A stretch of 64,000 nt of DNA from an uncultured Eubacterium sp. (GTDB lineage Bacteria > Bacillota > Clostridia > Lachnospirales > Lachnospiraceae). Where the stretch lies: the NCBI GenBank assembly GCA_910583555.1, contig CAJTXO010000004.1, positions 1 through 64,000 of the forward strand. Direction: 5' to 3'. Positions 35,549 to 45,722 of this stretch are shown here, in pieces. The position numbers and the translations under genes were made by a program. The first letter of the stretch is position 1, and every line of letters starts with the position of its first letter. Below the pieces are notes generated by a model. It ran no database searches and was not told the origin of the DNA. It was given only the letters and a program-made list of their open reading frames with translations.

Positions 35549-36229
35549 ATGAATGTATTAGAAACAAGAGGCTTAAAAAAAATCTATCAGATTCCGTCAG
35601 GTGAGGTGCGCGCGCTGGACGGAATTTCTATTTCGATCGAAGACGGAGCGTTTGTCTCCATTACGGGATCGTCCGGAAGTGGTAAGACAACGCTTCTTAA
35701 TATGCTGGGGTGTCTTGATGATCCTACAGAGGGTGACGTGATCGTCCGGGGTGAGGACGTCAGTAAATTGAAAAACGATGAACGGACCATTTTCCGAAGA
35801 AGGAATATCGGGTTCGTATTTCAGAATTATAATCTCGTTCCCGTGCTGAATGTGTATGAAAACATCGTGCTGCCGCTGCAGCTGGACGGGAGGGAGGTCG
35901 ATGAGACTTTTTTTTACAGTATCATCGACACACTGAAGCTGCGCGAAAAGTTGGACAGTATGCCGCATATGCTTTCCGGCGGACAGCAGCAGAGAGTGGC
36001 GATTGCCCGGGCACTGTCCACAAAACCGGCCGTGATCCTCGCCGATGAGCCGACCGGGAATCTGGACTCGGTTACGGGGACGGAAGTCGTAGGCCTGATG
36101 AAATCAAGCGCCGCCAAGTTTCACCAGACAATCGTGATCGTGACGCATAATGAGGAGATCGCCCAGATGACGGATCGCATCATCCGTATCGAAGACGGCA
36201 GGATAAGGGGTGGGCAGTATGAAGAATAA
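35549..36229 (+). CDS. ABC transporter ATP-binding protein (MacB/LolD type)
   Basis: 226 residues with Walker A GSSGSGKTT (39-47), FVFQNYNLVPVLN Q-loop, signature LSGGQQQR, Walker B ILADEPTGNLD and H-loop IVTHNEE. It belongs to the group that energises FtsX-like permeases and pairs with the next gene, whose start overlaps its end by 11 bases. GGAGGGATC precedes ATG 35549. Substrate unknown; peptide or antibiotic stress is the usual theme in such loci. Confidence 0.93.
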   Translation: MNVLETRGLKKIYQIPSGEVRALDGISISIEDGAFVSITGSSGSGKTTLLNMLGCLDDPTEGDVIVRGEDVSKLKNDERTIFRRRNIGFVFQNYNLVPVLNVYENIVLPLQLDGREVDETFFYSIIDTLKLREKLDSMPHMLSGGQQQRVAIARALSTKPAVILADEPTGNLDSVTGTEVVGLMKSSAAKFHQTIVIVTHNEEIAQMTDRIIRIEDGRIRGGQYEE

Positions 36230-38782
36230 CAATAAAAAAGTGATCGCGCACCTGGCGAAGAAGCAGTATGACGCGGATAAAAAGCGCCACATGATCCTGA
36301 TGGGAGCCGTCGCGTTTGCCGTTATGGCACTGTTTTGTGTGTTCAGTTTTGCTGCCGGGAAGTTCGAGACCGATATGCTGCGTGAGGCAAGGAAGCGGGG
36401 GGTGGTATCGAACACAAGGCTCGAGAGGGCAACGGAGGAACAGTATGAACAAATACAGGAACTTTCATATATCAAGGATGTCGGAAGATGTGTTTGGTTT
36501 GGAGTCATGTCGGAAGCCAGATGCGCGGTCATTGATGATGTCACCTGGGAAAAGATCAAAAAGCCGGCGTTTACAGATATTCATGGGAATTATCCACGAG
36601 GGAAGAGGGAGGTCATGCTTCCCGTGAGGGCCTTGGAAGCGATAGGTATTACAGATCCACAAGTGGGCATGAAATTATCATTCCCTGTCGGTTTTTTGGA
36701 TGAGAGTAAGGAAGTGGAAGTATTCGATTTCGTCCTCTCCGGATATTATACGGAGTATATTGCCACCGCCCAGTATGGTCGGCCGGATGCGTATTTTTCG
36801 CAGTCATTTCTAGATTCCGTTCCGGGAAAAGAGGAACTGGATCTGACGCTGTATCTGAGACAGGATGACCGGTTAAAGGGTATCACGGTCGAGCAAAGAC
36901 TTTATCAGGATATTGAGATGCGCGACACAAGCCAGAAGTTTTTTGTGTCTGACACGGCTGGATGGCAGGCGATGTTTTTGCTGGCAGGTGGAGTTGATAC
37001 GATATTGATACTGGCGGTCGTTATTTTAACGAGCGTGGGGCTTCTGATCTATAATGTTCTCCACATTTCTTTTGAGCGGAGTATCCGCGAATACGGACTT
37101 TTGAAAACGCTTGGTACAACGAGGAGACAGATTTGCAGCATTGTCTACTGGCAGATGAGAAGGATCGTCCTGCGGGGAAGCGTAATCGGTGCCCTGATGG
37201 GGGTGGTGATCGCGCTCGTAGTCATACCAGTATTATTGTCCAAAATGTATCTCCATCGATTTGGAAGCGCGTCAGGGATGATTACCTTCCGTCCGATCCT
37301 GCTGGCAGTATCTTTCCTCTTCTGCGGCGTAGTAGCGTACTTTAGTTCTGCTCTTGCCATCCGCCGTACTGTGAAATTGACGCCAATCGAGGCAGTCACT
37401 TATATGGATCAGGCGGCGAGTGGAGATGGGTGGAAAGATGTGACAAAAGTGAACCGGAAGCAGAAGTTTTTGCTCACACACATGGCTTGGCGAAACATCA
37501 TGCGTTTTAAAAGACGTTATTTTGTGAGTGCGACCTGCCTTAGCTTGGGACTGATCGCATCGCTTGCCGTAGTCATGATTTCCAGGGGGGCAGACACGAG
37601 CAATCAGATTGAATATGAGCATCCGGATATTTACGTGGGCACGCTTTTTACAGCTGAAGAGTGTCAGGAGTTTAATCGGCATATCCTTTTTCCAAATGAA
37701 ATCCTGGCTCAAATCCTGGCTCTTCCCGGAATTGAGAACAGCAATATTTCGAGGGGCGGTTTTGGGGAAATTTTGGTAGATGAGCCGGTATTCGATCCCA
37801 TTCGGGACAATCTGGAAACAGATTTTTATTTTTACCGCTCTCCCTGCACGATCCAGATTTTGAGCGATGAATATCTGACCCATTAAAGGCGATCGCAAAA
37901 GAACAGGCGTTGTATCTGGATGTGGAAACGATGATAGATGGCGATGGTATGATTTTGCTGCACGATCATCTGCTTTCCCCTGCGCAGATAGAGATGAGCA
38001 AAAATACCGTTGGCATGCCACTGAAGATTTATGATATTGTGTATGGACAACAAGCAAGGCATATGCGCTTTTGCGGATATTTGGACTTGCAGCTGGAAAA
38101 GCTGCCGGATATCCAATGCACAGCGAGGTTTGATGATTTAGTTTACTTATTGACCAGTGAAAAAGGGTTTCAAAAGTTACAGATTGAAGAACAAAATTTT
38201 TGCGTGTCCCTAAAAGCACAATCAGGCAGCAGGCTTGATCTGGGGCGCGAAGTAAAAAAAATCGTGGAAAAATATAACGAGCAATATAAACCGGATCCAT
38301 ACGGAAATGAAGATCAACGCTCGCTTAGTATAGTACTTAAAAATGATATTTTGCAGGAAATGAGCGATTATATTAATTCGAACAGGCTGGTGATGGGAGC
38401 TTTATGCGTGATCCTGCTCCTTATGGGTATTGTCAATTATGTGGATGTTACCATCACAGGACTGACAGTCAGGACGAGAGAGTTTGCGGTAATGGAGAGC
38501 ATCGGACTTACGAGGAAACAGCTTAAAAACATGCTGCTTCTGGAAGGTGTTTTTTACAGCCTCATCATAACTGCGCTGACAGCAGGTTTGGGTGGTGGGA
38601 TTTTCTTTCTGACAGGCAGGGGGATGCAGGAGAGGATGGAATATTTTGTCATTCAATATCCAGTTTTGGAGTTTACTGCCTGTGTTGCTGCATTATTCTT
38701 ACTATGTATCGGGATCGTACTTGTTTTATACCGGGGATATGGGGATGAGAGTATTTCTTTGAGGGTGCAGAGGAATAACTAG
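36219..38782 (+). pseudogene. FtsX-like ABC permease, split by one frameshift
   Basis: Two pieces in different frames read as one MacB-type permease of about 854 residues. The first runs from ATG 36219 to TAA 37884-37886 (ends SDEYLTH); the second continues from about 37877 as DPLKAIAKEQALYLDVET to TAA/TAG near 38782. A single missing base after 37874 (CTGAC instead of CTGGAC) explains the shift, giving SDEYLDPLKAIAKEQ. The first part has TM1 (about 28-48), an extracellular region, then three helices of the first FtsX domain; the second ends in the C-terminal FtsX helices (GALCVILLLMGIVNYVDVT onward). Whether the break is real or a read error decides if the transporter works. Confidence 0.8.
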
Positions 38783-38790
38783 TGATTTAA

Positions 38791-38820
38791 GGGGGCTGTT
38801 TTCCAACAGCCCCCTTTACG
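38791..38820. terminator. Bidirectional terminator between the permease and argG
   Basis: GGGGGCTGTT (38791-38800) pairs perfectly with AACAGCCCCC (38805-38814) around a TTCC loop. The flanking genes converge on it. Confidence 0.88.
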
Positions 38821-38836
38821 TAAGTTACATTATTTA

Positions 38837-40057
38837 TTATTTTTCTTCCTCACACTGTGCCAGTTTCATCGCGCGTACTTTCGTGGAAAGTCCGAACAGG
38901 TTGATGAATCCTTCGGCGTCGTGGTGGTCGTAGAGATCTCCGGTCGTAAACGAAGCAATGCTCTCATTGTACAGGGAATACGGCGATGTCGTGCCCGCTT
39001 TGATGATATTTCCCTTGTAAAGTTTGAACTTCACTTCACCGGTCACGTATTTCTGCGTGGACTCGATAAAGGCCTGAACGGCTTCGCGGAGAGGACTGAA
39101 CCATTTTCCTTCATAGACGATCTGCGCGAGCCGGTTTCCCATGTCGATCTTCTGATCATACGTATCCCGGTCAAGGATCAGTTCTTCGAGCTGCTGGTGC
39201 GCCTCGTACAGGATCGTGCCGCCCGGCGTCTCATAAACACCGCGGGATTTCATGCCGACCACGCGGTTTTCCACGATATCCACGATGCCGATCCCATGTT
39301 TTCCGCCGAGACGGTTCAGTTCACGGATGATGTCCGAAACTTTCATTTCTTTTCCATTGACCGATTTCGGCACGCCTTTTTCAAATGTCATCGTGACATA
39401 CTCGCCCTCTTCCGGCGCGTGTTCCGGTGTGGTGCCGAGTACGAGAAGATGCTCAAAGTTTGGCTCATTGGCCGGGTCTTCGAGTTCTAGTCCCTCGTGG
39501 CTGATGTGCCACAGGTTCCGGTCGCGGCTGTAGCTCGAATCCGCGGAGAACGGAAGATCGATGCCGTGCGCCTTGCAGTACTCGATCTCAGATTCACGGG
39601 AATCCAGTGTCCACTTGTCGCTCCGCCATGCGGCGATGATCTTTAAGTCAGGGGCAAGCGCCTTGATGCCGAGTTCAAACCGGATCTGGTCATTTCCCTT
39701 GCCGGTCGCGCCGTGGCAGATCGCGGTAGCGCCTTCCTTGCGGGCAATCTCAACGAGACGTTTGGCGATGACCGGACGGGCCATCGATGTCCCGAGCAGA
39801 TATTTGTTCTCATATACAGCATGTCCCTGTACGCAGGGGACGATGTATTCGTCACAAAATTCGTCGATGACGTCCTCTATGTAAAGTTTGGCAGCGCCAC
39901 ACGACTTCGCCCGCTCTTCCAGGCCGTCCAATTCTTCCTCCTGCCCGCAGTCGATGCAGACACAGATAACTTCGTAGTCAAAGTTTTCCTTCAGCCACGG
40001 GATGATGGCAGTCGTATCCAGGCCGCCGGAGTAAGCAAGTACTACTTTTTCTTTCAT
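38837..40057 (-). CDS. argG: Argininosuccinate synthase
   Basis: A 406-residue enzyme joining citrulline and aspartate with ATP to make argininosuccinate, the penultimate step of arginine synthesis. The N-type ATP pyrophosphatase loop AYSGGLDTTA (8-17), CHGATGKGNDQ (ATP/substrate loop near 115), SADSSYSRDRNLWHIS-like segment and GIVDIVENR are all present. Length is normal. It is transcribed away from argC across a 250-base gap with ArgR-like boxes. ATG 40057 is preceded by GGAGG (on the minus strand). Confidence 0.97.
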   Translation of the reverse strand: MKEKVVLAYSGGLDTTAIIPWLKENFDYEVICVCIDCGQEEELDGLEERAKSCGAAKLYIEDVIDEFCDEYIVPCVQGHAVYENKYLLGTSMARPVIAKRLVEIARKEGATAICHGATGKGNDQIRFELGIKALAPDLKIIAAWRSDKWTLDSRESEIEYCKAHGIDLPFSADSSYSRDRNLWHISHEGLELEDPANEPNFEHLLVLGTTPEHAPEEGEYVTMTFEKGVPKSVNGKEMKVSDIIRELNRLGGKHGIGIVDIVENRVVGMKSRGVYETPGGTILYEAHQQLEELILDRDTYDQKIDMGNRLAQIVYEGKWFSPLREAVQAFIESTQKYVTGEVKFKLYKGNIIKAGTTSPYSLYNESIASFTTGDLYDHHDAEGFINLFGLSTKVRAMKLAQCEEEK

Positions 40058-40181
40058 GTTAAAACCTCCGTTTTATAAAATTTATAGTTGATCTCACCGC
40101 GAGGCAGATCATGTTTCGCCTTTCACATCTCCTAATATACAACAAAAATGAATATTATGCAAGAACTTTTTAAATTTATAC

Positions 40182-40210
40182 TTGCGTTCTATTTCAAGGG
40201 GGTGTATAAT
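40182..40210 (+). promoter_or_regulatory. Promoter of the argCJBD operon
   Basis: TTGCGT (40182-40187), 17-base spacer and perfect TATAAT (40205-40210), 98 bases before argC. Confidence 0.6.
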
Positions 40211-40220
40211 AAGAGGAGTC

Positions 40221-40266
40221 CTGAATATATTGAATAAAATTACGTTTTATACATAAAAATATTCAT
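40221..40266. promoter_or_regulatory. Candidate ArgR boxes
   Basis: Downstream of the promoter, TGAATATATTGAATAAAA and, on the other strand, ATGAATATTTTTATGT resemble the ARG box (TGAATWWWWATTCA-like, known from Bacillus ArgR/AhrC). A further ATGAATATTATGCAAG lies at 40148-40163 towards argG. Together they fit arginine repression of both transcripts; this is similarity by eye. Confidence 0.4.
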
Positions 40267-40307
40267 ACCCATACAAACCGGATAGAAAAAACAGGGAGGA
40301 AAAAGAA

Positions 40308-41348
40308 ATGATAAAAGCGGGCATTATCGGCTCCACCGGCTACGCCGGTCAGGAATTAGTGAGGCTGCTCCTGCAGCACAAGGAAGCGCAGATCATCTGG
40401 TATGGCTCAAGAAGCTATGTCGGAGAAAAGTTCCGTTCGGTATTCGGAAACATGTTCCAGATCGTCGAAGATCTGTGCCAGAAAGACGATCTTCACACGC
40501 TCTGCCGGGAAGCGGACGTCATTTTCACCGCGACGCCGCAGGGCTATCTGGCGTCGGTACTCGAAGAAGATATTTTAAGTCACTGTAAGGTCATTGACCT
40601 GAGCGCGGATTTCCGTATCAAAGATGTCGATGTGTACGAGAAGTGGTACGGCATCCATCATGAGAGCAGACAGTTTATTGATGAGGCTGTCTACGGACTG
40701 TGTGAGCTGAACCGCGAACAGATCAAGGGGGCGCGCCTGATCGCCAACCCGGGGTGTTATCCGACCTGCTCCACACTGGCCATTTATCCGCTGGTAAAGA
40801 ATCATTACATCGAAACGAAAACACTTGTCATCGACGCGAAGTCCGGAACGAGCGGAGCCGGACGAGGGGCGAAGGTGCCGAACCTGTACTGTGAAGTCAA
40901 TGAAAACATAAAGGCGTACGGGGTGACGAGCCACCGCCACACGCCGGAGATCGAGGAACAGCTGTCGTACGCGGCGGGAGAGCCGGTCGTTCTGAACTTC
41001 ACGCCGCATCTCGTTCCGATGAACCGCGGCATCCTCATCACGGCGTACGCCGATCTGAAACCGGGCGTGACACCGGATATGGTGCGGCAGGCGTACACGG
41101 AATGTTACCGCGACGAGTATTTTGTCCGCGTGCTGGACGAGGGCGTGTGCCCGGAGACGCGATGGGTCGAGGGAAGTAATTTCGTCGATGTATGTCCCCG
41201 GGTTGATACGCGCACCGGCCGGGTGATCATGATGGGCGCGATGGACAACATCACAAAAGGCGCGGCCGGGCAGGCCGTACAGAACATGAATATCCTTTTC
41301 GGCCTGGACGAGACGGAAGGATTACGGCTCGTGCCGGTATTTCCATAA
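40308..41348 (+). CDS. argC: N-acetyl-gamma-glutamyl-phosphate reductase
   Basis: A 346-residue NADPH-dependent reductase of the arginine pathway. It has the nucleotide-binding start GIIGSTGYAGQELVRLL, the active-site Cys in ANPGCYPTCS (near 149), SGTSGAGRGAK and HRHTPEIEEQ with the catalytic His near 210. The length and start (ATG 40308 behind GGGAGGAAAAAG) are standard. First gene of argC-argJ-argB-argD. Confidence 0.97.
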   Translation: MIKAGIIGSTGYAGQELVRLLLQHKEAQIIWYGSRSYVGEKFRSVFGNMFQIVEDLCQKDDLHTLCREADVIFTATPQGYLASVLEEDILSHCKVIDLSADFRIKDVDVYEKWYGIHHESRQFIDEAVYGLCELNREQIKGARLIANPGCYPTCSTLAIYPLVKNHYIETKTLVIDAKSGTSGAGRGAKVPNLYCEVNENIKAYGVTSHRHTPEIEEQLSYAAGEPVVLNFTPHLVPMNRGILITAYADLKPGVTPDMVRQAYTECYRDEYFVRVLDEGVCPETRWVEGSNFVDVCPRVDTRTGRVIMMGAMDNITKGAAGQAVQNMNILFGLDETEGLRLVPVFP

Positions 41349-41421
41349 AATTCGTGTTCCGCGGCGGCTGTATAAGTTCGTGATAGCGTGCAGAGAAAGT
41401 GACGAGAAAGAGAGGAAGGTT

Positions 41422-42648
41422 ATGAAACGGATCGACGGAGGCGTGACAGCTGCCAAAGGATTTGAGGCGGCTGGAGCGGAAGCAGGTATTAAATATGAAA
41501 ACAGGAAAGATATGGCGCTCGTGTTTACGAAAACGCCGGCAGCAGCAGCAGGGACATTTACTACAAATGTAGTGAAGGCAACCCCGGTACTTTGGGATCA
41601 GAAGATCCTGGAAAAAGGAAAACCGGTTCATGCGGTGGTGCTGAACAGCGGTATTGCCAATGCCTGCACGGGTGAGGAAGGAAACGGGTATAACAGGCAG
41701 ATGGCAGAGGCGGTGGCAGAGGTGTGTTCGGTCGGTGTAGAACAGGTTCTTACGGCGTCGACTGGTGTGATCGGCATGCAGCTTCGGCCAGAACCGGTGA
41801 AGCGGGGAGCTGTTTTGTTAAAAGAGGCGCTCTCGCCTTCGAGGGAGGGTGCAAGAGCGGCGGCGGAAGCAATCATGACGACGGATACCGTTGCGAAAGA
41901 GTGCGCGGTTCAAATTGAAATAGACGGAAAGGAAGTCTCCATCGGCGGCATGTCGAAAGGATCCGGCATGATCCATCCGAATATGGCGACGATGTTAAGC
42001 GTCATTACCACAGACGCGAACATCGGCCGGGAACTGCTTCAGGAACTGCTCGTAAGCGTTGTGAGTGATACATTTAATATGATCTCGGTTGACCGGGATA
42101 CGTCGACAAACGACACCTGTCTCGTTCTGGCAAACGGCATGTCAGGCGCGGAAGAGATCCAGGGCGGAACAGAAGCGTGTGAAACATTTAAGCAGGCGCT
42201 TTTTACGGTCGCCTGTGAGCTGGCCAAACAGATGGCCGCGGACGGCGAGGGCTGTACAAAGCTTTTGGAGGTGACGGTAGAACACGCGCGCACGAAAGAG
42301 GAGGCAAAGCTTCTGAGTAAATCCGTGATCACGTCAAACCTCGTCAAAACGGCGGTATTCGGAAGCGACGCCAACTGGGGACGGATCTTATGCGCGCTCG
42401 GCTATGCCGGCGTAGACTTTGACCCGAAAGTTGTGGATCTGACGTTAAGCGCCGGAGACGGTGAGAACCTCATCCTCGTGAAAGACGGCGTGGCCACGGA
42501 CTATAGCGAAGAGCGGGCGACCGAACTTCTCGCTCAGCAAAATGTAACCGTCGTGTGCGATATGAAACAGGGAGAGGCGGACGCGACGGCGTGGGGCTGC
42601 GACCTGACTTACGACTATGTAAAGATCAACGGGGACTACCGCTCATAA
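41422..42648 (+). CDS. argJ: Bifunctional ornithine acetyltransferase / N-acetylglutamate synthase
   Basis: A 408-residue protein that recycles acetyl groups between acetylornithine and glutamate. The self-cleavage site is recognisable at MTTDTVAKE (Thr near 182), splitting it into alpha and beta chains; TFTTNVVKAAP-like and KGSGMIHPNMATMLS segments are typical. ATG 41422 sits behind GAGGAAGG; an earlier in-frame start would add 14 unneeded residues. Presence of argJ means the cyclic arginine pathway. Confidence 0.95.
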   Translation: MKRIDGGVTAAKGFEAAGAEAGIKYENRKDMALVFTKTPAAAAGTFTTNVVKATPVLWDQKILEKGKPVHAVVLNSGIANACTGEEGNGYNRQMAEAVAEVCSVGVEQVLTASTGVIGMQLRPEPVKRGAVLLKEALSPSREGARAAAEAIMTTDTVAKECAVQIEIDGKEVSIGGMSKGSGMIHPNMATMLSVITTDANIGRELLQELLVSVVSDTFNMISVDRDTSTNDTCLVLANGMSGAEEIQGGTEACETFKQALFTVACELAKQMAADGEGCTKLLEVTVEHARTKEEAKLLSKSVITSNLVKTAVFGSDANWGRILCALGYAGVDFDPKVVDLTLSAGDGENLILVKDGVATDYSEERATELLAQQNVTVVCDMKQGEADATAWGCDLTYDYVKINGDYRS

Positions 42649-42665
42649 GAAAGGACAGGATAGAA

Positions 42666-43577
42666 ATGGATAAGAATATGAATGATGTGCTGATCAAGGC
42701 GGAAACGCTGATCGAAGCACTTCCGTACATAAGGGATTTCAGCGACAAAAGGGTGATCGTAAAATACGGGGGGAGCGCGATGTTGGACGAGAAACTGCAG
42801 CAGAGCGTGATCAAGGACGTCGCGCTCCTGAAACTCGTGGGCATGAAGCCGATCATCGTGCACGGCGGCGGAAAAGAGATCAGCAAGTGGGTCAAACTCA
42901 TGGGAAAGGAACCGGAGTTTGTCGAGGGCCTGCGGGTCACGGACGAGGATACGATGGAAGTGGCGGAAATGGTTTTGAACAAGGTGAATAAACATCTCGT
43001 CCAGATGATGGAAAAACTCGGCGTGCGCGCGGCCGGTATCAGCGGCAAGGACGGCGGGACGATCATTTGTGACAAAAAGACCGTAAACGGCAAGGACATC
43101 GGATATGTCGGCGATGTGCGGGAAGTCCGTTCCGATCTGATCGATACGCTGCTCGAGCATGATTTTGTGCCGATCATCGCCCCGATCGGACTGGGAGATG
43201 ACTTTAAATCGTATAATATCAACGCGGACGATGCGGCCTGCGCGATCGCCAAATCAATGAAGGCGGAAAAGCTTGTGTTCATGACGGACATTGAGGGCGT
43301 GTGCCGGGATGCCAACGACCCTTCGACCCTGCTGTCGGTCCTGACACTTGATGAGGCCAACCGCATGATCGACGAGGGATATGTCGGCGGCGGCATGCTT
43401 CCAAAACTTAGAAACTGCATTGACGCCGTGGAAGGCGGCGTGGGCCGCGTGCATATTCTGGACGGGCGGCTCGAACACTGCCTGCTCCTCGAATTTTATA
43501 CGAAAAAGGGAATCGGGACCGCGTTTATCGGCAACGAAAACAGTTTATACCAGTATGAGACAGAAGGAAATGCTTAA
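42666..43577 (+). CDS. argB: Acetylglutamate kinase
   Basis: 303 residues. Substrate and ATP motifs are in place: VIVKYGGSAM near 29, PIIVHGGGKEIS near 63, GRVTDEDTMEV-like (LRVTDEDTMEVAEMV), GISGKDGG near 130, and GGMLPKL near 240. It phosphorylates N-acetylglutamate, the arginine-regulated step in cyclic pathways (family knowledge). ATG 42666 lies 17 bases after argJ; a longer frame starting inside argJ is not supported by a ribosome site. Confidence 0.96.
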   Translation: MDKNMNDVLIKAETLIEALPYIRDFSDKRVIVKYGGSAMLDEKLQQSVIKDVALLKLVGMKPIIVHGGGKEISKWVKLMGKEPEFVEGLRVTDEDTMEVAEMVLNKVNKHLVQMMEKLGVRAAGISGKDGGTIICDKKTVNGKDIGYVGDVREVRSDLIDTLLEHDFVPIIAPIGLGDDFKSYNINADDAACAIAKSMKAEKLVFMTDIEGVCRDANDPSTLLSVLTLDEANRMIDEGYVGGGMLPKLRNCIDAVEGGVGRVHILDGRLEHCLLLEFYTKKGIGTAFIGNENSLYQYETEGNA

Positions 43578-43598
43578 ATACAGAAGGGATGCTTCAAT

Positions 43599-44795
43599 AT
43601 GAAAGAGATCATAAATGAATCCGAAACGTATCTCATCCATTCCTATAACCGTTATCCGGTTGTTCTGGACCACGGGGAAGGTGTGTACCTGTATGATACG
43701 GATGGTAAAAAATATTTGGACTTTGGCAGCGGGATCGCTGTCTGCGCGTTTGGATACGGCGATGAAGAACTCAAACAGGCGCTGAAAGACCAGATCGATA
43801 AGGTCGTCCACGTCTCCAATTACTTTTATTCCCAGCCGCTCAGGGACGCGGCAGAAGGACTGGCGCGCATTACGGGAATGGAGCAGGTTTTCATGGCAAA
43901 CAGCGGTACCGAGGCAAATGAGGGAGCGCTGAAACTGGCGCGCAAATACGCGCTGATGAAAGGATATACGGACCGCTCCGAGATCATTTCGATGGAAAAG
44001 GGCTTTCACGGCCGGAGCATGGGCGCCCTGTCCGTGACGGGCACGAAAAAGTACCGGGAGGCGTATGAACCACTTATTTCCGGCGTGAGTTTCGCGGATT
44101 ACAACGATCTGAAAAGCGTGGAAGAGAAGATCACAGACCGCACGTACGCCATCATCGTCGAGGCCGTGCAGGGAGAGGGCGGCGTTTTCCCGGCCGAGCA
44201 GCAATTTCTCCAGGGGATCCGCGACCTTTGCAGCAAGCACGATATCATGATGATCTGCGATGAAGTCCAGTGCGGCATGGGGCGCACGGGGAAAATGTTT
44301 GCCTATGAACATTACGGCATAAAACCGGATATCGTGACGATGGCAAAAGGGATTGGAAGCGGGATCCCGGTAGGCGCGATCGCCACGACGAAGGAGATCG
44401 GAAAGGCGTTTGTGCCGGGAGACCACGGAACGACGTTTGGCGGTAATCCGCTCGCCTGTACCGCCGTCGCCAAATCGATCGAACTGATGGAGAAACGGCA
44501 GTTGTTAGCGCATGTGAAAGAAACCGGGGATTATCTGGGACAAAAACTGCAGGAACTCGTGGAAACCTGCCCGGTCGCCAGAGAAGTGCGGGGACTTGGC
44601 CTGCTCCGCGGGCTCGTCTGCAGCGCGCCGGTCGGTGAAATATGCAGCCGGGCGTTAGAACAGGGGCTTATCGTGCTGAGCGCGGGGACGGACGTCGTTC
44701 GTTTCGTGCCGCCGCTCATTATCGAAAAGGAGCATGTGGACGAGATGACCGCCGTCCTGAGATTGGTATTGCAGAGTGTTTCCGCTGCCGTGTGA
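43599..44795 (+). CDS. argD: Acetylornithine aminotransferase
   Basis: 398 residues, PLP-dependent class III aminotransferase. Motifs are NSGTEANEGALKLARKY (near 103), GFHGRSMGALSVTG, EAVQGEGGVFPA, the CDEVQCGMGRTGK segment with the cofactor Asp, the PLP-Lys in TMAKGIGSGIPVGA (near 250), and GTTFGGNPLACTA. It converts acetylglutamate semialdehyde to acetylornithine and is the last gene of the arg operon. ATG 43599 is 21 bases after argB. It converges on an AraC gene. Confidence 0.95.
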   Translation: MKEIINESETYLIHSYNRYPVVLDHGEGVYLYDTDGKKYLDFGSGIAVCAFGYGDEELKQALKDQIDKVVHVSNYFYSQPLRDAAEGLARITGMEQVFMANSGTEANEGALKLARKYALMKGYTDRSEIISMEKGFHGRSMGALSVTGTKKYREAYEPLISGVSFADYNDLKSVEEKITDRTYAIIVEAVQGEGGVFPAEQQFLQGIRDLCSKHDIMMICDEVQCGMGRTGKMFAYEHYGIKPDIVTMAKGIGSGIPVGAIATTKEIGKAFVPGDHGTTFGGNPLACTAVAKSIELMEKRQLLAHVKETGDYLGQKLQELVETCPVAREVRGLGLLRGLVCSAPVGEICSRALEQGLIVLSAGTDVVRFVPPLIIEKEHVDEMTAVLRLVLQSVSAAV

Positions 44796-44864
44796 CAGCG
44801 GAGCGGGAGGCCTTTTGCGCCGGGTCGGCGTGCGGTGCTACCACAGCCTGTCGATCTGTGCAGC

Positions 44865-44899
44865 CCTGACGGCGGCGCGTGAACAGTCAGGAGTTTTTT
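44865..44899 (+). terminator. Weak terminator after argD
   Basis: CCTGAC (44865-44870) pairs with GTCAGG (44886-44891), 15-base loop, then TTTTTT at 44894-44899. Confidence 0.4.
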
Positions 44900-44907
44900 C
44901 GCTTCCG

Positions 44908-45693
44908 TCATGGCTGGGGTGTCTCTTTTTTGGCCAGCCGGCGGTAGGCGTTGGGGGACACCTCGAAATGCTGTTTGAACTGACGGCTGAAATGCTCCGT
45001 GTTTGAGTAGCCGCACTGTTCCGCGATGCGATAAACGGGAAAATCCGTCTGCTCGAGTTTCTCTTTTGCGAGGAGCAGGCGGTTTTTTATGACGTCGTCC
45101 ATACAGGTGATGCCGAACCGCTTCTGATAGATCTTCTGCAAATGCCTCGGACAGATGTGCAGCTGCTTTGCCATTTCTGGTACACTCCAGGGAGAAGCCG
45201 GGTTGTTCCGGATGTTCATGTGCAGCTGCAAAAGCTCCAGTTCACGGAAGTCATCGGTGTCACCTGACAGCGACTCGTGCAATTTTGAAAACAGCAGCTG
45301 GAACAGCGCCTGGATCGATGATTCTTTGTGCTGGTTCTCAAAGAAATTTTCGCAGGCCAGCAGGTGGAGGAGCTGCTTGATATACATGTGGTCCCTCGTC
45401 TGGAACGGCGTCTCCAGCGGAATGTTCCCCTTGCAGATAAACGGTTCGTCCGTGTAAAACCTCGTCCAGTCATCGCTGTAAGGCTTTTTTTCCGCCGCGC
45501 CATACTGGATGAGGGAATGCGGCGGGTACAGGATGGCCGCGTGTGCCGGCATGACAATTCTCTTTCCATCAATTACAAAATATGTCTGGATATGGGTTTG
45601 TACGAACAGCCACCAATCGTGTTCCCGACCCATATCACATTCAAAACCTACCGGGTGGGATGTGTCTGTCTGAACGAAAATAATATCTATCAT
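44908..45693 (-). CDS. AraC family transcriptional regulator
   Basis: A 261-residue regulator: an N-terminal cupin-like sensor region (HPVGFECDMGREHDWW, HAAILYPPHSLIQYG; residues about 10-110) and a C-terminal double HTH (about 165-258) with SVPEMAKQLHICPRHLQKIY and RIAEQCGYSNTEHFSRQFKQ. AraC proteins of this kind answer to sugars or oligosaccharides (family knowledge). It is convergent with argD and divergent from the glycan gene at 45987 across a 293-base gap, so it probably controls that cluster. ATG 45693 is preferred over TTG 45699. Confidence 0.9.
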   Translation of the reverse strand: MIDIIFVQTDTSHPVGFECDMGREHDWWLFVQTHIQTYFVIDGKRIVMPAHAAILYPPHSLIQYGAAEKKPYSDDWTRFYTDEPFICKGNIPLETPFQTRDHMYIKQLLHLLACENFFENQHKESSIQALFQLLFSKLHESLSGDTDDFRELELLQLHMNIRNNPASPWSVPEMAKQLHICPRHLQKIYQKRFGITCMDDVIKNRLLLAKEKLEQTDFPVYRIAEQCGYSNTEHFSRQFKQHFEVSPNAYRRLAKKETPQP

Positions 45694-45722
45694 GATCAAC
45701 TCTCTTTTCTGTCGGATGACAC

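Noticed and set aside
37272..38300. Long minus-strand open frame of 342 codons
   Set aside because: It lies antisense to the FtsX permease across the frameshift, has no family motif and no ribosome site; the plus strand reads a clear permease.
42626..43420. Minus-strand open frames over argB
   Set aside because: Antisense to a complete acetylglutamate kinase; Ser/Ile-rich translation without motifs.
43545..44426. Minus-strand open frame of 293 codons
   Set aside because: Antisense to argD, which is unambiguous; the composition mirrors the codon bias of the plus strand.
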